Under the pieces are notes generated by a model. It worked only from the letters and a program-made list of their open reading frames with translations, ran no database searches and was not told the origin of the DNA. A DNA stretch of 64,000 nucleotides from Spirodela intermedia (lineage: Eukaryota; Streptophyta; Magnoliopsida; Alismatales; Araceae): NCBI GenBank assembly GCA_902729315.2, contig LR746274.1:2817037-2881036 (forward strand). Direction: 5' to 3'. Shown here in pieces: positions 32,414-45,824 of this stretch. How positions within the stretch are numbered: the stretch's first letter is position 1; each line of letters opens with the position of its first letter. The position numbers were made by a program, and so were the translations under genes.

Positions 32414-35400
32414 ATGGCACCCGCGTTTCCCCTTCATTACACTGAGCAGAGACTGCACTCCGGTGATCCCTCCATTAGAGCGATGGGCAAGGCGCGGCGG
32501 CTCTCAAGAAGCTACTCATCCACATTCGTAGCGGACTACGGGCATGCAATTGAGAGAGTGGGCGAGTCGGAAGGGCTTGCTAGCTCGGGACGTGTTGCCT
32601 CTGAGGACTCTTCCGCCCCGAAAAGGAAGTGTATAAGCTTGAACATGGATCGATGTGAGGGCTTCAATGTACCCACACAAGTTATTTCCGTCTCCAAGAT
32701 GTCTGCTTCGGAGAGGAAGGAAGTAGAACTCAGGCTAAGAGCTCAACTTGAGCAGGTTCAGTCACTTCAGAAGAAAATAGAATCAGATGCAGCTAGTGCA
32801 GTTGCCGTCTCTTCAACGGCTGATGGCTCTTCGAAGAAGGGACCTGTGGCCGGGGGAAATGCTCATCAATTGAAGCGTGGGCATTCCGGGCGATTTGAAC
32901 GCACAGCATGTGCCCCATCATCTCCTGTGTCTTCTGGCGGTGGTGGAGCATTCATGAAGCACTGTGTGCAGCTTCTCAATCGTTTGTTGCAGCACCCTTA
33001 TGCGTGGGTCTTCAAGGAGCCTGTTGATGCAGATAAGCTGAACATTCCGGATTACTACACGATTATTAAGCAACCAATGGATTTGGGAACCGTCAAGAGC
33101 AAGTTAACGTTGGGTTCTTATGTCACACCGTTGGATTTTGCTACGGATATAAGGCTCACATTTACGAACGCAAAAACGTATAATCCACCTGGGAATGATG
33201 TTCATCTTATGGCAGATGCAATGAGTGTGAAATTCGAATCGAAATGGAAACTCATTGAAAAGAAGTTTCCTGCAGATGGGACTAACGTTTCAAGGGAAAC
33301 GAAAGCATTGAAACCCTTTGCGCAGACAAAGAAAAGGAAAGGCCCATCTGCGAACCATGCATCAGTTGTACCAGTTAGTGGAGAGAGAGCGAAAAAAGAG
33401 ATCCAGAGTATGAAGGAAAAGATGACTTCTGATGAGAAGCATAAGCTAAGTAGTAGGTTAGAATCTTTTATTTCCGTGCTTCCAGACCAGATTATAGAAT
33501 TTCTGAAGAAGAACAGCGGTCATCAGATGGATGCTACGGATGATGAAATAGAGATTGATATTGATGCACTTGGTGACGAAACATTATTTGAGCTGAAAAG
33601 GCTTCTGGACGAGTTCTTACCAGAGGATGGGGCTAAGCAAGACGTGAATGTGCAGCACGGTGAGATGGAGGTATACTCCCTTCTCCCTCTTGATCGTGCT
33701 AACGGGTCAAGGCTATCCTTTATGTGATTAAAAAATTATTCTGAACCTTTGGTGCAGGTTATGAATGAATCAGGCCTCAGCAATTCATCAATGCAGCCCG
33801 TTAAAGGTTCTTTTGTTTCTCCTTTGTCGTTTTCATCTAAATCCTATCCATGGTGATTAGGTATTCATCATCTTTTTTCTTTTAAATCTTCAGGAAATGA
33901 ACCTCTTGTTGATGAGGAGATAGATATTGTTGGAAATGATATCCGCATCTCAAGCTACCCTCCGTCGGGGACAGATAAAGATACACTACAGATAAAAAGC
34001 AAATGCAGTAGCTCGAGCAACTCCAGCAGTGATTCTGAATCTTCGAGTGGTTTGTATTTTTTCTCAGCTTTGTCCTTATCCTCGTTATGTTTTCCCAGGG
34101 ACATCTTCTTTTCACCTGTTGTCACCTTATCCATTTCCTTGTGTTCTTGGTTGCGGGATGAGGAGGTTATTGCATTGGCTGCATTCATGAACTTGCGGCT
34201 TGAGCCCAACTTAGTTTCCTATGACCATGCAGTTTGACTTTTGGCACGTGTCAGGATTTATGCATAAACTCTAATGTCTAATCTAGTACCTACCACACTG
34301 GAATAAATGTGTTAATGCTGTCAAACCCTAATTTGGCATTTACAATGAGGGGTACTTTTTTCTTTCTTTCTTTCTGAGAACTATTATACTATACAAAAAA
34401 AATCATTTTTGGTTGAAATGTACAGAGCAAGGTATTTTGATAATTAATATTCCAATCGCGATCCTGTGCATGCACTTGTTGTTCAGGCCGATTGTGGTTA
34501 ATGCATGTGAAGGTGGGCAGTGAGTGAAATTGCTCAAGTTAGTGTTTCCTGCTTGTCTGTTGTACTGTCGGTGTTATTTGTTCTAGGGGGTTATTGGGGT
34601 CTCCTCTTGCTTGGACGCTTTTTGTCTCTTCTGTTTCAATGAAATTTTCTTCCATCTTCATGAAAGATTGGTAAGGAATGACCATCGTAATCAAATTTTT
34701 TGGGGGAAAAAATAGAGATCTTTTTTGTTCATTGAGTATTAATTGAGCTGAGAGATTTTGGGTATCATTTGGTAGGATATTCTAACTTCTCGCAGTGATG
34801 CGATAATTTGTGTGCTGTTTTTCTTGGATTCTGATAAAAAATGGCTTTTACTTGTAGAGGCTTTGCCTATCTTAGGCTTTATTTTTGCATGAATTTACTC
34901 TCTGATCTATAAAATTCTAGAGAATACTGCATTTTTTTACGTTCATTTTATAATGGTGAAATCTGAACTCTTAAGTAATTAAATTATCAGATAGGTATTT
35001 ACGAATACGAGGCTGAATCCAGAACCATTTTTTAAAGAGATAGATTAACTATGATCTTGATGTCAGACGTCACAATTTTTTGGTACTTTTGACAAAATAT
35101 TTCAGTTTTCGTGTGGTTCCTAAAATTATACATATGAAATAATAAATATGAGATGAATTAACGAATCAAATCACCTCCTAATTAAAAATAGTTGCATAGT
35201 ATACTCAGCTGGACACGATCATCCTAAACTATGCCACCAAAGGCAGTAAAACCAGTATTCATTAAAATAAGAAGATCCTATACCATACATAGCAGATGAG
35301 AGTAATTCTCCTAACTTCATGGATCATCCTGGGGACTCTATGAATGACGATGCTTATCGCCAATATTCCGACCTTAGTTTCTCAAGATGGTAGATATGAC

Positions 35401-36832
35401 GAGAGCTTGATGTCATTAACCTTAAAAGCTTGACCTGACGTATTCCCTTTTATTTTTGGCAAGTTGGACAGTTTAAACAGAATGTTAACCTTATGTTGAT
35501 ATTTTGTCTCGGATCCATGCCTTCTTCTAAAACTTCCTTCAGAATTATCTTTGCACGTGATCAGCATTTAAGATGTTGGACCTTGTGTAAGCTCTCCCAT
35601 TTTTCACTGGCTGAACAGTTTAGGAAGGATGTTAAGGACATCGTTGCATTTTAGCTTTAATAATATAAAGTTATGCTTTGAGTTCAAAATCTGTTCAGAG
35701 ACATAAAATGATGCTAGATTACTAATTTGTCTATCTAGCTCTGTAATTAGGGTTTGTACCGATGGCAAAAATATGCTGGGCAAGTTGCTATGCTCTTATG
35801 CCACCCTGTTATACTTTGTTAACCATTCATGGATTAAGCACCATTTAGATTACTATTTTGTTTTAAAGTTTTTAAATTTGGCGAAAATATCTACAAGGAG
35901 ACAAATAATAAAAATAACCCTGGTGCTTATCTTTAAGCAAATACTTTGTTACCATCTTGATTCTCTTTGTCATGAAATGAATACGAAGAGATCTCTCCAC
36001 ACTTCTGACGCCACAGATCATCTCTTTTTTTTCTTTGTGATCCTTTTTGTCATTGAATCGTTTCTTCTGCCTGCCTGCAATCCACAGATTCGGAGTCGGA
36101 CAGTTCGTCGGAGAGTGAGTTGGATGCCGCGAAGATGTCAACCCCCATGGACGGCGTGAAGGTATAGATAGTAATCTTTGGGTAAACAGCAGTCTGTCAG
36201 GACAGAGTCTCATCATCTCGGTTTCCTGCCTCCAGGACATGGTGGCATCAGAAGCAGCCTTCGAGCAAGAGAAGAGCGATGTGATGAATCCGGCCGATGG
36301 AAGCAGTGAGTCCTCCGATCTTCAGAACGCCGCCTCTCAAGGGATTTCATTATAAGAATATTAGATTACTTTATTTAGTCGTTTTTAATATTGGGCTTGA
36401 TTTCAAATCCAAAAAACCAGATAATTCGGGCTTAATTCGAGTTTTGTTTTCCCTCTCTAAGTTTTTTTTTTTTGGCCAGGATCTGCTGGTGGCGGCTGGT
36501 CGGGGAACACCGAACAGGACGGGTCCTCGCATCATCACCATGAGCAGCATCCCAAGGCGAGCTCTGCGGAGGGCGAAGAGGGTAAGCGTGGTGTGGGTTT
36601 GTCTGAGGGTCTGATTTGAGGGGTTTGAACAGTCTGAGGCGATATACCTTCTTCTTCCCCATTTTGGCAAAAAAAAATTTCTCCAGGGGAGAACGCTCCG
36701 TCTGAGCGGCAGGTCTCCCCGGGGAAGCGGTACAGGGCGGCTCTGTTGCGGAGTCGCTTCGCCGACACCATCCTCAAGGCCCGCGAGAAGGCTCTCCTCG
36801 ACAAGGTCTGCTCTCTCTCGCTCATGACATTA

Positions 36833-36902
<70 letters not shown>

Positions 36903-37643
36903 TGGAAATATTTCATGGGTGTGTACCATGTTGTGATCAGGGCGAGAGGGGCGATCCTGAGAAGCGGCAGCGTGAGAGGGAGGAACTTGAGAGGCAGCAG
37001 CGGGAAGGTATGCGCTTTCTCTCTCTCTCTCTATCTTTCCCTCTCTGTGTATGTAAAGTGCAATTCTGAGGTGATGTTATATATATATAATATATATATA
37101 TGTATGTGGAGCAGAGAAAGCCCGGCTGCAGGCGGAAGCAAAGGCAGCAGAGGACGCGCGGCGGCAGGCCGAAGCTGAGGCGGCAGCGGAGGCCAAGCGG
37201 AAGCGGGAGCTCGACAGAGAGGCGGCGCGGCAGGCGCTGCTGAAGGTTTTTGCTGCCCCTTTCTGCGTGTGGCTCGTTCTGCAAATTCCTTTCCTCTGCA
37301 GTGCTCCCTTGAAGCTATCTTGAGTCAACTCCGGTTGCAGATTGAGAAGACGGTGGAGATCGACGAGAACAGCCGGTCCCTCAAGGACCTGGAGATGCTC
37401 CGGGCGGCGCCGCCAGAGGACCTGCCGGCGTTTGTGGACGACGAGGACAGCCCCGACCACCAATCCCAGGACGGGGCAGGCTGCTTCAAGCTCGGAGGGA
37501 GCAATCCTTTAGAGCAGCTGGGGCTCTACATGAAGATCGACGACGAAGAAGACGACGAACCAGAGCCCCCCACCACTGACGCCGCCACCACCGCCGCCGC
37601 CGACAGCCCGCCGGAGGACGTGGAGGAAGGGGAGATTGACTGA
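32414..37643 (+). CDS. GTE8/GTE10-like: GTE-family bromodomain and NET-domain transcription regulator (775 aa, ten coding exons)
   Basis: Exons 32414-33670, 33758-33806, 33894-34049, 36088-36161, 36236-36305, 36480-36581, 36687-36805, 36941-37007, 37115-37245 and 37341-37643 join in consistent phases to 776 codons. The start [13 protein letters not shown] fits GTE8-12-type plant proteins. Residues about 180-285 are the bromodomain ([27 protein letters not shown], and [16 protein letters not shown] with the acetyl-lysine-binding Asn). Residues about 334-402 are the NET/ET domain. A Ser/Asp/Glu-rich stretch follows, then [20 protein letters not shown], a long Glu/Arg/Ala coiled coil and an acidic tail ending EEGEID. 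Such proteins read acetylated histones in the nucleus; Arabidopsis members act in stress, ABA and sugar responses. The intron at 34050-36087 is 2 kb. Confidence 0.95.
36835..36896. repeat. Compound (TA)n(GA)n microsatellite in a GTE intron
   Basis: About 16 TA units run directly into about 15 GA units, in the 135-nt intron between the exons ending 36805 and starting 36941. The next intron also carries TA repeats just before its acceptor (37079-37101). Confidence 0.95.
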
Positions 37644-38127
37644 CCGGAATCGTCTATTCCTCCGCAAAGACTCCTTACGCCCTCCTCACCCATCAATCAA
37701 GTATATATATAGATCTCTCTCTCTCTCTCTCTCTCTCTCGCTCGCTCTCTCTTCAGCATTAGGTTCGTTCCATATCCGTGTTTGGTACGAAAGGTGGCGG
37801 GCCGATCTCGGAGGTCAACGGAGGAAGAAGTTCGTGCTCAGTGTTCGATGGGTTGTTCTTCAGAGGACTTGGGATCTTCAGAGGCTCTCAGTTTTGATGG
37901 GAGGGACGACTTCCGTCCGTCGGTCAGCGCCTCTCTCTCTCTCGTCTCTCTTCGTGTCTCTCCGCCGCCTTGAGAGCTGGGTCGGGGAGGAGGCGGCTGG
38001 TGGGGCGGCGGAGATTGGGTACCTCAATTCATTCTTCCTCCCCCTGTAAGATGGCCGTTCGTCTTGTTTCTTTCTTGTCTGCTGCTCTTCAGCAAGTGGT
38101 GTAGGGGTGACTGTGAAGAAGTAATAA
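37644..38127. other. GTE 3' region
   Basis: Contains (CT)n at 37712-37742 and GC-rich sequence. No further gene is seen; ORFs across 37636-38049 run through the CT tract. The GTE 3' UTR probably ends here. Confidence 0.5.
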
Positions 38128-38720
38128 GATGACCGTCTTGTTCTTGCGCGTTGAAACGGTATGCCCACTTTCACGACCGCCACCGCCGCCGCCGCTGTGG
38201 CAGACAGCGTCTAACAAGGTCAACGTTTACCTGTTGTGGATAGTTCTGATTGGTCTTCCGACAAAAAAGGGCGTTTCTTTGTATGGGCTGAAGGTATAGT
38301 AAGGAGATGAACCCGCGGTAGGATGACCGTCTGGTTCTTCGCCCATTGAAAAAACGGCGTGCCAAGTTGCTCAACCGCTGCCGCCGCTGTGGCAAACTCT
38401 CTGGCATGGTCAACGTTTGCGCATTGTGGAAAGTTCTGATTGGTCTTCCGACAATAAGGGAAGCTCCTTTTGTTGGGCTCAAGGTCTTAGTTGGGAGAGA
38501 TGAACCCATTTTTTTAGCTCAAAGCGATGAGATGACCGTCTGGTTCTTGCCCGTTGAAAAATCGTCGCGCCCGCTTGCTCGACCGCCGCCGCAGCTCTGG
38601 CAAACGCCGTCCCGCAAGGTCAACGTTTATCCGTTGTGGAAAGTTCTAATTGGTCTTCCGACAATAAAGGGAGCTCACTTTTTTGGGCTCAAGTTATTGT
38701 GGGGGGAGGGGGGGAGATGA
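38128..38720. repeat. Three-unit tandem repeat, about 200 bp per unit
   Basis: Units start at gatgaccgtc 38128, 38322 and 38531. Each contains, in order, a gttgaaa segment, a gaccgccgccgc-like or gctgccgccgctg block, ctctggca or ctgtggca, ggtcaacgttt, ttgtgga(a/t)agttct, attggtcttccgacaa and a g(c)tcaaggt-like end. Units 2 and 3 are closer to each other than to unit 1. The array sits between the GTE 3' end and the eS27 promoter. No coding sense is apparent. The TTGAC core (as gtcaac) recurs once per unit. Confidence 0.9.
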
Positions 38721-38877
38721 ACCCATTTGGGACCGAACGAACCGGTCAGACTTGGTACCCGATCCGCCCGCGTAGAATCCGATAAGGGGAGGGTCGAACA
38801 GATCCTGCGGGCCGATGAGATCGGACAGTCCATATCGGATCTCGGTTCCCCTTAAATTTTCCCGTCGACTTCACGGC

Positions 38878-38885
38878 TAGGGTTT
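38878..38885 (+). promoter_or_regulatory. Telo-box upstream of eS27
   Basis: TAGGGTTT, the reverse complement of AAACCCTA, lies about 115 nt ahead of the eS27 ATG. Telo-boxes near the start site are typical of plant ribosomal-protein genes. No TATA box is evident. Confidence 0.65.
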
Positions 38886-39000
38886 TTTAAGTCGAGCGTC
38901 TGCAGCCGCCAGACTCCCTCTGCGATTTGTCTCAGCCGCGTGAGGTGATCCCTCTCTGGCCCTGTGCTGCGGGACTTCTCTGCCGTTCTGTCCATCAATC

Positions 39001-39762
<762 letters not shown>

Positions 39763-41580
39763 ATGGGTGCCCCTCCGTGTGTGAGATACTCTCCCAACTT
39801 CTCGCCGTGGCTAGATAAGATCCAAAGATGAGAAAAAAAGAGGCGTCCATTCATAAGAAATGTGGAACGAGCTGTCCGCGCAGTTGTTCTTAGTTAGGTT
39901 GAATTCGTTGCCTTCCTTTCTATTTTTGCTATGCAAATGTGTGGATTTTGATAGTTGTGTTGTCGTATAGAGCTCTTAAAGGGCTTTTCCCCTCTCAGTA
40001 AATGCACTTTGGTGTTCTCACATGTGACAGGAGTTGCTTGAAGTAATTTTCCCTTTGGTTCTTGTGTATGTGGCCATCTGCTATCAGCTGACGATTTCAT
40101 TTTTTCTAATCGCTACACTTATTAAATGAGCATGTTTTCATGTCTGAGCAATCAACAAGGAGCATTTTCGCATCAAACCCATCAGCAAGAATTGGGTAAG
40201 CATCAATGTGTATACCGTGATTTTCTCAGATGGATGGGATGACATGGAAACGGGTCATGCCCTCCCTCATTCTTATTAGCTTCACTTTTCAAAGCTGCTG
40301 CGTGTTCCAATGTCATTGAAACTTTGTACGATGCAGTAGGCTTCTGTCTGTTGTGCTTTTAATTTCCCCTTGAAGCTCATCTATTTCTTTTTTTTTTCTG
40401 AGGCATGAATTATATACTCGATTAAACTTTATCTATTCCCTGGTCGATCCAAGGCTCTGTAACACGTATCAACACCTTTCTTGAAGCCTTCATATGAACC
40501 TTGGGTCCTCTGCCATTTGCCCTCCTGCTTTCCAACCTTCCATTGCATCAGCATCACCGTTGCCTCAAGTGGACGTCTGACCAGTAACCCTCTGCTTCTG
40601 GATTTTCCTCTGGACCTGGTGGTTCTTTGTGCTATATATTGTTCTTTTTCCGAATCAGTTCTCTCTGAAGGTCCCTGATTTATCGTCCATCTGAATGCTT
40701 GCAATAGTTCTTCTGCTTTATACCTAATTTTTTCCGGAGGTTTTCTTGAATGCCGCCTCACCTTCTGATTTATTAAGATGAGAGCAATGCGGTGAAGTAT
40801 CCTTTCAAAGCCAGGACTGAGATCCACTGCCTCACCGTCAAACTATTCTCAGCCTTTCATACGTGCCCACTTTCTTCCCATTTTTTTGGAAAATGGAAGA
40901 TCTTTCTTCCTCCTCAAGGATTGAGATCCACTGCCGCATCATCATAATTCTATGCTTTTGCCTTCTTTTGCCTCTGATCCGTTCCCACTCTCACATATTT
41001 CTTTGGAAAATCATTAGATTAGTGCATAACCTCGATCATGGTAGCCGAAATGTGATGATCTCTTGTGGGTTTTCAGTTTTATGATCTGTAAGTATGGTGG
41101 GCGTGGCTCCAATGTACCTGCTCTTCTTGGCTGCGGGTAGATAGGTTAATGGTGACAAATTTGGAGTTTACCCCCACATCTTCTGAGTGATTCGCTGTTG
41201 TACCCTCGGTCAATCCTAAATCCGGCGCCGTTCCTTGGCGTCCGTGTAGAGCGAGTGCCGTTTCTTCCTAGGCATTGTTTTGGTCAATTCCCGGTGTGCT
41301 TCAAGTGGACTGTGACGGGCATGGAATATTCCGCTTCTGCCGGCGTGAACAGACCACACGGTCGTGGAATATTCCGCAACGCCCGTTAACTCTAACGATG
41401 ACGCAAGAAACAGCGACGCGGGCGTGAATAATCCCGCTTCTGCCGGTGTGAATCAGCCGTCACGGCCGCTTTTGTCGTTGGGGATTTCCGACGGTCGTTG
41501 GGAAAATTTCGGGGGGCTTACGAATATTTTTCCAATGGATTTATTTTAATAAAACTCTGTTTAAATTATATATTCTCCCG
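39763..41580. other. Spacer between eS27 and the GSPP-motif gene
   Basis: The first part is the eS27 3' UTR. A 132-codon minus-strand ORF at 40429-40827 has no family features. 41310-41460 contains two similar segments (ttccgcttctgccggcgtga and the variant near 41435). No gene is supported. Confidence 0.5.
41311..41460. repeat. Short diverged direct repeat
   Basis: A GGAATATTCCGC palindrome-like core occurs near 41322 and 41365, and a cgcttctgccgg(c/t)gtgaa segment occurs near 41331 and 41435. The arrangement looks like two partial copies of one element of about 100 bp. Origin unknown. Confidence 0.5.
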
Positions 41581-43381
41581 AGACCGGAGACCAGGGCTCC
41601 CATTCGCCGATAAGAGAGAGAAAGAGGAGGAGAGAGAGAGAGAGAGAGAGAGAGGGAGGAGGGGAGGGTGGGGGGGCAGATCGTTCTCCGCTAAATCATC
41701 TCTTCTTCCTGTGGTCTTCCTGTCCCTCCTCTCCCTCCCCCCAACTCCTACCGGAGGCCAAGGCTTCGTGGATCCCCTGTGTTCAGCTGCGGTGGTCGTT
41801 CTGTCCCTCCGATCTGTTCCAGCGGCGGGTTCCGCTCCGGAAGCGCACTGCGACGCGTGCTGGCGGTGGATCTGTCGGATTAGCGAGTGGAGGTGGTCGG
41901 ATCCGGGGCCAACATCGGATCGTTCCGAGATTCCTCGAGATCGGGGCTGCTTGACGTGGGCGGGCGGCTGTTCTACCAGGTCGGGGACTCCTGATCGGTT
42001 GAACTGTGTTGTAGATCCTCCTCTGCATGTTGTTACTTCGGAGATCGTGTTGATGTGCCGTGACGATAAATACTTGGCTATCTATAAAATGAATGTTTGG
42101 GTTTCATTCGGTGCCTCTTCGCTTTGCATGCGATCTGAAATTAGACCAATGATGGCTAGAGCCCGGTCAGTTCGTTTTTCGTTTTCCTTTCTGATTCAGT
42201 CGGTCCGTTGCTTTCCCTCTTAGTACAAAGATATTTTGTATCTATTTATTCTGGTTAGCTAGAATCCTTGCATTTCTTCCTCCCATAATCGCATTTCAAG
42301 TTAAGGAATCGTGTTCCGAATGGTTCGTTTCATTGAATCTTGAACTTTCTTCGATTTTCTTCTTTCTGTATGTCATTGGAAGGGGATTTTATGGGTTTCC
42401 GCTTGCATACTTGTAGCTGCTTCCATGTAATTAAATTTTCTTGTTTAGATCTTTAGTTTTGGGTTTTCGGTCCATATTATGGCATCCAAACTTGTTGACG
42501 TGGAGGCATTTATCTAATTTTTTTTTCTGTTTTCTATTCCATCTTTCATTGATTCAGCTATTATTGGTTCAGCTATTTGTTTCTCTCCTGGAACAGATTT
42601 TTCTGGTCCAAATTTTTTTCCTTAGCTTGGAACACAGGTTTTGGTTTTTAGATCAGTAGGTCTAATATCACGTTTGGGAGCTGGCTTGAAGCGTCGCTGT
42701 TGTTTCCTCCCTTTACGCTGTTGAATGGCATGTTGGGTTTCAAATATTTTCCATCACATCTCTAAAAGTCCTCACAATCCTTGGACAAACCGCCCTCTTT
42801 TTTTGGCAGCGTAGTTGTTATAATATTTGTCTAGTTTATTTTTTTTTCTCTACCTGTCTTTTCAAGAAACAGTCTCTACCTGTCCTTTTAAGAATTTTAT
42901 ATGTGTGCATGAACGTGGCATGGTCTATTAAAAACGTTCAGATTCCTTGGCCTTACTCTCCGCGAATGCTAGTACTAATTTTCTAATCCTCACTTCCCAA
43001 TTTGTGAATAATGCAACTTTAATGACGGATTTGAAGCATGCAGAACAGGAAACCATCCCTAGGTCACTTGTCTGAGACGTATGATTTGCTCCTCTTTCGT
43101 TTACTTGCCCAGGTAGTGAATGGGATGGCTCGTAGCCACTCTAGTACTCATCTCGCAACATACATTTCTATTGTGTTTATTTAATATGATCCATGATCCC
43201 TGAATATTAAGGCTTTGACAATTTATTATTGGTTCATGTTTCTTTTATCAGTAGAATGTCATCTAATTTACAAAAAATAAAAAATAAAATAAAAACGACA
43301 GATTGCTGGTCACCCCTTTTGGAGTCCCTGCTGGTGATTGACAGATCTTGTGCTTCTTTTCTGTATTAGGCGTGCATCCAA

Positions 43382-44465
43382 ATGGAGTACTTCCCAGCTG
43401 GTTTTGGCACCTTTGGGCAGTTGTACCCTGAGAGCGTTCCTCGCAACATATCAAGCATCGGGCACCTTCTCAACCGTTATGTTCATAAGACGGAGGAAGT
43501 CGTATGTCCCGAGCCACGCCGAATAATTGGGAAGCCGATTGTCCCGGAGAGCCTCAACAGAATATGCTCTAAACCGAGGAGGTGAGGACCCACTTGAACC
43601 CTCTCAAGATGTAAATCTACGTCAACTGCAGCTTCATTTCGTTGACTCTTTGTCACTAGATGCGTTCTTGGAGAGTCAATATCCATTCAAATGCCTAACA
43701 TGCTCAACATGCCATGTTTAACGAATTAATATACCCGTATGGGTATGATTATTCAGAAGTCTATGCCAATATATGAAGTTACAGCTGACTTTCGTGATAT
43801 TGAGCCATGTTCAACATGCCTGGGCAGCAAATTCTTCAGAGACTAATGAAGATCTTCTCTCTTCTGTCTGTTGCAGCTTATTGGCCCAGCAGAGGGGGGA
43901 GGCTCCGGAGATCTTGGACATCATCTTGAGCAGTAGCGTACGTAGTCACTGCGTCTCTGTCAGCCATTTCTCTGCACGCCCTGTTCCTTCTCTTCTATCC
44001 AAGCTCACCCCTTCTCTGGACCCTCAGGACGACGCAGATGGTGATCTCGGCTCGCCCCGTCAGCTGGGTTTCCTCTGCGGCTCGCCTCCTCTCCGAACCA
44101 GCAACCCTCTGATCCTCGATGCAAAATTTGAGGAGGTGGCAGCCCCCGATGCTCTCCCCCATGGTTGCAGGCCCCTGGCAGTGGCGGCAAGGATGGATAG
44201 AGCAGTCCTGCCTCTCTCCCCCCTGGGAAATTCCCACGGAGCAAAGCCACCGATGGGAGTGGCAGGCCAAGGAGGTCCCCAGCCGAAGGCGGTGAATGCG
44301 GAGAGGGAATTGCCGCCGCCCAGCTTGGGTGGCGGTGATTCCCGGCTGGAGGTGGTGAAGGTAGAGAGACCCTCTCCATCCTGCAAGGGAAAGCCCAGAG
44401 TCCGGATTGAAGGATTTGCTCCGGCGAGCTCTGAGTCGGGCTGTGTGGTTACGGCCCTGGCGTGA
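43382..44465 (+). CDS. Uncharacterised plant protein with GSPPxRTSNPL motif (262 aa, or 232 aa with an extra splice)
   Basis: Exons 43382-43581 and 43877-44465, phase 2. It starts MEYFPAGFGTFGQLYPE. The conserved-looking core is GFLCGSPPLRTSNPLILDA and the C-terminus is RVRIEGF followed by GCVVTALA. Plant proteins of unknown function with FxCGSPPxRxSNPLxxD and RVEGFxxxxR endings are known to me, so a family match is likely but the role is not. A good 90-nt intron (gtacgt at 43938, ccctcag ending 44027) could be removed in frame, giving a 232-residue form. The acceptor before the ATG (43369) and the CT/GA-rich sequence near 41.6-42.0 kb suggest a 5'-UTR intron of more than 1 kb. No signal peptide or membrane helix. 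Confidence 0.65.
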
Positions 44466-44902
44466 TCGTGGTATGCCGCTGCTGTGTAAGTATAATTCTG
44501 TGGTGGCGCCGCCACCGTTTCAGTCGATCGTCTGAAGGAAGATTGGTGGCGTTGTTGTTGTAGTATATAATCCCCCTCCCCCCCAAAGCATAGGGGTTCT
44601 TAGGCAGAATGAGCTAGTGCCCCCCCTCCCCCCTTCGCCCATCTCTGAGTCAAGATGTGAGATGGAGTCTTCCGTTGGAAAATGTGCTCAAGGATGTAAA
44701 TTGTACAGGAGAAGGCCATTTTTGTACAAAAAATAGATGCTTTGTGCATATTGTATCATATTATGTCGTCATCTTCTTCCCTCCCTACCTCTCTCTCTCT
44801 CTCTCTCTCTCTGGGAAAGGCCGGATTATGTGTTTGATAGAGTAATTAGGATCATGAAACTATAATGACGCCATACAACTAACTGTAAATAGTGTGGATT
44901 GA

Positions 44903-44923
44903 TGACGTCATATTACTATAAAT
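44903..44923 (+). promoter_or_regulatory. Orphan promoter-like TGACGTCA + TATAAAT
   Basis: TGACGTCA at 44903-44910 and TATAAAT at 44917-44923, only six bases apart. No ORF or exon series follows on the plus strand before the GH5 gene 1.8 kb away, so any transcript would be non-coding or chance. Confidence 0.25.
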
Positions 44924-45793
44924 GGAGCCCTCTGCTTGGTGATCCATGAAAATCGGATGGTTCGTCGGATAAGATCAGAACCAGAGAATTTTGTTTTCAC
45001 TTGCAAATAAACAAATAAGGAAACTTCTATTCAAAGACTACGGGCAACATCATAATCTGACTGGTCTTGGAGTGAGTTGAGATGTCAACGGCTTGAACAA
45101 GTCCACACCTCTCAGTGGTCTTAATTTTGTTTCTTGGAACTGCATTGAGGGGGTCTATTTAGGCGGAGAGAACACATCAGAGGGGGTGTCCAGTCCATTT
45201 CTTTAAGTAGGTGATGCTGCGCCCTGGCCTTTGTGAAATATGCCCAACCACAAGTTAGGTATGGATGTTTAACTTAGGGTCAATAAATAATGTATGGACG
45301 CTAGCAAGAATAGTTTATTCCATATAAAAAATATTAAATGACACAAATATTTCTAGGAGTTGCTGATTATTTTATGATAATTGAAATCACAGAGAATTTG
45401 GGCAACGTTAATTAGTCGTTATCAAGAGTTGACTTCTTTCAGCTTCGTTTTTGATAGAAAATTAGTCATTATCAATAGTTTTCCAGTCATTTGGGGAGTT
45501 GTTGCTAACGCATAATTTGATCATTAAACTTGAGCTTTAAAGCATTTTCTTTAATTATTCGGAACAAAAAAGAAAAAATGGTGAGTCAATTCGAGATCTT
45601 GTCATTATAGAATATTGCCTTTGCATTCAAGTATAGTAACAAATCTATCTACTTCATATTTAAGGGTTAGCTAATAGCTTCAAATGGAAATATTAAGAAA
45701 CCTTTTCATCTTCTTAGAACTATATTTATGTTATTATTATTAATTATTATTAATGTATTGACCACATGGCTAAAATATTTGATTCAACCTACA

Positions 45794-45824
45794 CCAAGTC
45801 AACGTTTCCCACACGTTGACTTGG
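45794..45824. promoter_or_regulatory. Perfect inverted repeat with two W-box cores
   Basis: ccaagtcaacgt (45794-45805), a seven-base spacer, then acgttgacttgg (45813-45824). Each arm contains TTGAC, the WRKY-binding core, in opposite orientation; the arms could also form a hairpin. It lies about 870 bp upstream of the GH5 start. Confidence 0.5.

Noticed and set aside
40429-40827. 132-codon minus-strand ORF as a transposon gag-like gene
   Set aside because: Basic composition only; no zinc knuckle, protease or other motif, and no LTRs or terminal repeats nearby.
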